Shown here piece after piece: positions 41,161-44,672 of a stretch of DNA of 44,672 nt. A program made the position numbers and the translations under genes. The notes beneath the pieces were generated by a model that ran no database searches, was not told the DNA's origin, and saw only the letters and a program-made list of their open reading frames with translations. Location: contig NMRA01000324.1 of the NCBI GenBank assembly GCA_002633005.1, forward strand, positions 195,230 through 239,901, read 5' to 3'. Each line of letters begins with the position of its first letter. Within the stretch, counting starts at the first letter, position 1. The DNA is from Phoronis australis (lineage: Eukaryota > Phoronida > Phoronidae).

Positions 41161-42064
41161 GTGCAACCAAGCTAATTTTGTTTTCCTGGTCATATTTAAT
41201 ATATTTCAACAAAACACTTTACAGAAGTCAACGTTGCTGGATTCCCTATGTGAGCTATTGGGCTGGCAACAAGACTACATCTTGGTTTTAATATGAGTGG
41301 CTGGAAAGAGAATGATTAAACTCGGGAATGAACTTATTGTGGGTGAACACTATGAAGGCTATTTAAACCTAATCTCTTTCTGACGACTTGTTTCGTTGAG
41401 AAATTGATAAGTATTAGTTATCTGGTATTATGTTTTTCTGTAGACATAAGGGGCCATCTCCTGTGTAGACTGATAATTACGCTTGCATCTTCTTAGAGGG
41501 CGATAGCGTTCTTATGATAATTACATGTAATATACCCGTATGTAGCCCCAGTTATTTTGAAGGGTAGAGATGCATTCCTGGTTATCATCTCTCTCTTATG
41601 TTTTTGCAATGTATTGGATTTGAAATTAGCCAACGTTGAGTAAGTCATCTATTGTTTTGTTAATTATAGCTTCTAGAACAATCTGACGAAATCTGAGTTC
41701 ATGGAATTGTGTATTTTTTGTATACTTTGACTTAATTTTTTTCCAATTCCGACCATGCAGCTTATGAATTAGTTACCAAAGTTTCCGATAGATGTAGCCG
41801 TTGAGTGTAAACGGTATTCCAAGATGGCTGCACCCATGATCTACTGCTACCTGTGGTATTTTTCATTATGTTTTACTGTAGGCTACTACTTAGTCATTCA
41901 TATTTTGAGTTTAATTTTTATTTATTATTTTTAGATTAAACTTCTTGTCGACCTTACAACTAACTTTCATGCAATAAATGATTGTTTATACTTTGAAGTT
42001 CAAGTCTGAAGTTATAACTCACATACAATTCCAGTACCAGGTCAGTCAGGCAATTTGCGTTTAC
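41161..42064. other. No supportable gene
   Basis: AT-rich, unassigned. AAGATGGCTGC occurs at about 41821. Confidence 0.45.
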
Positions 42065-42332
42065 TCAACTACGGGTTGATCCAATGAAGTAAACTGCGGG
42101 AAGGTCTTCTGTAGGTGTAACCTCATCAAATGACAAATTTTCTTTAAACGATTCAACGGATTGTAACGGCTTACTCCTGTGCAAGCAACCGCTAACATAG
42201 CCTACTACTGTGTAACGAACGACAGTCCTCTTCGTCACTACACGTACCAAATATTATTCTCTTCTCTTCCACTGTGCTGCAACCTCATTGCCACCGTCCC
42301 TGGTCACGCAATGAGGGTATGTAATATCACAG
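42065..42332 (-). repeat. Relic related to 22290-22560 (possible LTR/leader fragment)
   Basis: On the minus strand TGTGATATTACATACCC at 42332 resembles an LTR start. The CAGTGGAAG...GGACTGTCGTTCGTTAC blocks match the 22.3-kb copy. An open frame of 61 codons (42065-42250) lies within it without recognisable domain. No polypurine tract or pol was found beside it. Confidence 0.35.
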
Positions 42333-44672
42333 TACAAGAATAAATTACTTTGTATGTTGACTTTTGTCCTTACTATGGTCGTTTCAGAATCTCCTGTGTG
42401 GTGGTCTTACTCCCTTGCGCTATTTCTTCAGTTCAACGAAAAAAGTTCTACTAGTTTTAGTCACTAGATTCTCAAAGTATTCTCGAGTGCAGACAATCTA
42501 ACCCACTAAGGTATCGGCCCAAGTGTCGCATACAGAAATCACATCAAACACAATTCTCTACTTCCACGCTGATGTCATTTACATGTAAGCCTATGATAGC
42601 GGTTATATGTTGCGTGTGTGTACATGTAGTAACTGTTGTAATGAAGTTATCATTCGGTAAAGATTTAACAAAATAACCGATCATTAAGTAGGCACGTAAC
42701 GATAGTACAGTATAAAGTGAATATAGTGACGACCGCGTATAAAATTCCATACAGAACGGGCATACTGTACATTATTTCGTTTGTATACACTCGAATTCAT
42801 TAAACAAAAAACACGTTTAAGGGAGAATGCCACCGATTTAACTAGTCTTTTTCACCGTCTTACTAGGTCTAGATCCACATAGCCTCTTATACGGTTGACC
42901 TCACCTTGCCGAGAAGTGTTGCGTTAACCAGTGAGGAAGTTGAGAAACGCCACAGCAACGTCAGTAGTTCGTCTGCAAAGTGAATGCTTCTATATTGCGG
43001 TGCATCGTTACCGCTTGTCCGAGCTATCAAGCTGCCAAGAAAGCGGGTATATCATTTTTTCGACGTCCTTGAGAGCCCAAACTGCTTAGGAAAGGGCTCT
43101 GGGGTAGTGAAGTATGAAAGGTAGGCTGTTATTAGCAAGTATGAGGCCGTGAAACATCTTCGTGTCTGTGGCCGTCATTTCGTCGACAGTGATTTCTCTG
43201 ACGAAATCCGGCTTACCAAAGAACTATCCAATACGCTCCGTTGCCTGTGTATGTTCACGGCGTCTTTCTAGTTTCCTTGATCAGTGTACTCCGGTTCCAA
43301 CTGATAGCCTGTGAAACCTAAAAGTCCGAACCCTGAAGTCTTCGTCACCTGAGCTCTTGACTAAGTCGGGATTGGCACGGGGCGTGTTGCCATGTACACG
43401 TTTATTATTCTGCTTTCCGTTTCAAAATGAATTATTTTCATCCTAACCAATGCTTATATGAAACTGAAACAAAGTCTGTCTCATTATATACAATTTGTAA
43501 TGCCTTGGAGTGCTGGTGAGTGAAAATGTTTTGAGAAGCCAGCAATGAATAAACCACTGCGTTACCGGCTTTTGATGCCGGCAACAAAGGTAATTGACCG
43601 GGCACCGGTCCGTGTCAGCGGATGCTAAATTAGTGTTTGCTGACGGAAAGCTGTTGTGAAACAGTTATTCTAGTTTATATGCTATGGTCACATTTTATGA
43701 AAATCTTTATTTAGATGTAAAAATACAAAATTGAAATCATTGTTACTGTACAACCTTTGCCCTGACAGTTTGTTGAAAGGGAACCCGACTTTGCGGCCAA
43801 CGACAAGTAAGTGGATTTTTAATTTCGTGGCTAATTTTCATAAATAATTACGTGCACATTATTGGTTTGGCTCACTAATATATTCTTTTCGTGACTGGAG
43901 GTTAAGTTTCCAAGTTCGTGCCAGTCCCGGCGGCTGCGACGGGCCTAATCGGGTTCCGAGTCACTGGCCGGGATAACAAGCGCTTTGTGTGCATAGAACT
44001 CAAACAATCGCAAGTATAACAAGACAGATCTAGGTTCTCCTGTCTGTATTTCACGAAAGAATACTTCGATTTTATCTCCGAACAGACTCTAAACTCGTCA
44101 GTAATACGGACCTCTGTAAATTGGCTTGCTGAACTTTGTAGGGTACGGTGTGTCCAAATACGACTGAGTAAATCCGTAACAGAGAAATAAAAACAGGTTT
44201 TTATCAGAACTCGGTGTAATTTTAAGGGTTTTACATCGAAGTTTGATGATTTATTGGTGTTAAACGATGAATTCAAGCGATAAGCTGACACCAGTAACTG
44301 TGTTGTGAACTGCTGAACAGACTGCGTTTGAAACCAACCACGTCATTGGATAATTTCAACAGTTACGTCTGCCGTCAGGTGTCAGGTAACGCAACAGAAC
44401 GTGCCGATGTAGAGTAGAGCTACTCGATCTAAATTGATACAAAATAGGTTGTTTTTGGGTGGCATGCTCCTTTAATCTTATTAAGGATACGTGGCATGGA
44501 TCCCGGGCATGAGGATAAAAAGCTTATTGGTTGAGTAGCGTCAGAAATGCTAATGCAACTTCGAGCATATTTTCAAAAGCGTTTTTGTGGAAATACATAA
44601 AAAGCCACGATAGTCGGTGGGCCAGATCTCGTAGCGTTCATCCTTGTGAGTACTTTGGGGGGGGGGGGGGGG
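42333..44672. other. No supportable gene; terminal G run
   Basis: A 129-codon minus frame at 43902-44291 is the longest in this part. It has no recognisable domain, its C-terminal part lies in a GC-rich patch, and I do not support it as a gene. The last 16 bases (44657-44672) are all G, probably a sequencing or assembly edge effect. Confidence 0.45.

Noticed and set aside
43902-44291. 129-codon minus frame as a gene
   Set aside because: No recognisable domain, no splice or promoter context; a frame of this length can arise by chance in 44 kb.
1-44672. tRNA, rRNA, CRISPR arrays, bacterial operons or phage genes
   Set aside because: No cloverleaf with A and B boxes, no rRNA core sequence, no regularly spaced repeats; the content is animal nuclear DNA.
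44657-44672. Terminal G16 run as a telomere or functional G-tract
   Set aside because: Homopolymer at the very end of the window without a telomeric repeat unit; more likely a sequencing or assembly artefact.

Overview
This is nuclear DNA from an animal, most likely a marine invertebrate; a lophotrochozoan or another repeat-rich invertebrate fits, but the species cannot be fixed from sequence alone. The reasons are secreted multi-domain genes with CUB-like, C-type-lectin-like and LDL-receptor class A modules, coding exons that end in splice donors, an AT-rich intergenic background, and many decayed transposons (Ty3/gypsy elements, hAT-like MITEs, foldback elements). No bacterial or phage gene organisation is present. 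Two single N bases (15791, 26660) and a terminal run of 16 G (44657-44672) show that this is draft assembly.

Region 1 (1-9954) is an env-bearing Ty3/gypsy retrotransposon on the + strand that has lost its left end. From left to right it has: an inverted LTR of a related subfamily (1-757) abutting gag; two gag zinc knuckles; a protease; a 1.2-kb non-autonomous DNA element (1997-3216) inserted at the start of reverse transcriptase; RT-RNase H; integrase; an acidic pol tail; an envelope gene resembling baculovirus F / errantivirus Env, split by a frameshift; a 90-codon ORF downstream of env; a polypurine tract; and an 851-bp 3' LTR. Gag-pol and env expression signals can still be read (a GGGAAAC slippery heptamer at the gag stop, and a splice acceptor just before the Env signal peptide). 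The copy is dead: it has premature TGA codons, frameshifts and the insertion.

Region 2 (9985-12190) is a nested inverted-repeat complex. It holds two head-to-head inverted copies of a small unrecognised gene, one with a 167-codon open frame, plus an approximately 400-bp MITE-like element between palindromic ends.

Region 3 (13545-21586, - strand) carries the main host genes: two tandem paralogues of a secreted or ectodomain protein. The full copy (21586-17988) is a single 3.6-kb exon with signal peptide, two CUB-like regions, two C-type-lectin-like domains and one LDLa module. The partial copy (15790-13916) keeps only the C-terminal half, and its homology to the full copy stops exactly at the N base at 15791. 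Both exons end in a splice donor, so the in-frame stops are intronic and one or more 3' exons are unplaced. A third paralogue survives as an orphan 5' end near 32 kb.

Region 4 (about 21.6-44.7 kb) is gene-poor. It contains a C2H2 zinc-finger relic (28.5 kb), a hAT-like MITE (30.0 kb), a decayed antisense Ty3/gypsy pol (33.1-34.8 kb), a foldback element with G-rich subrepeats (36.1-37.0 kb), a cluster of the palindrome AAAACTTAAGTTTT (26.3-27.9 kb), and fragments of uncertain coding origin. The remainder shows no supportable gene.
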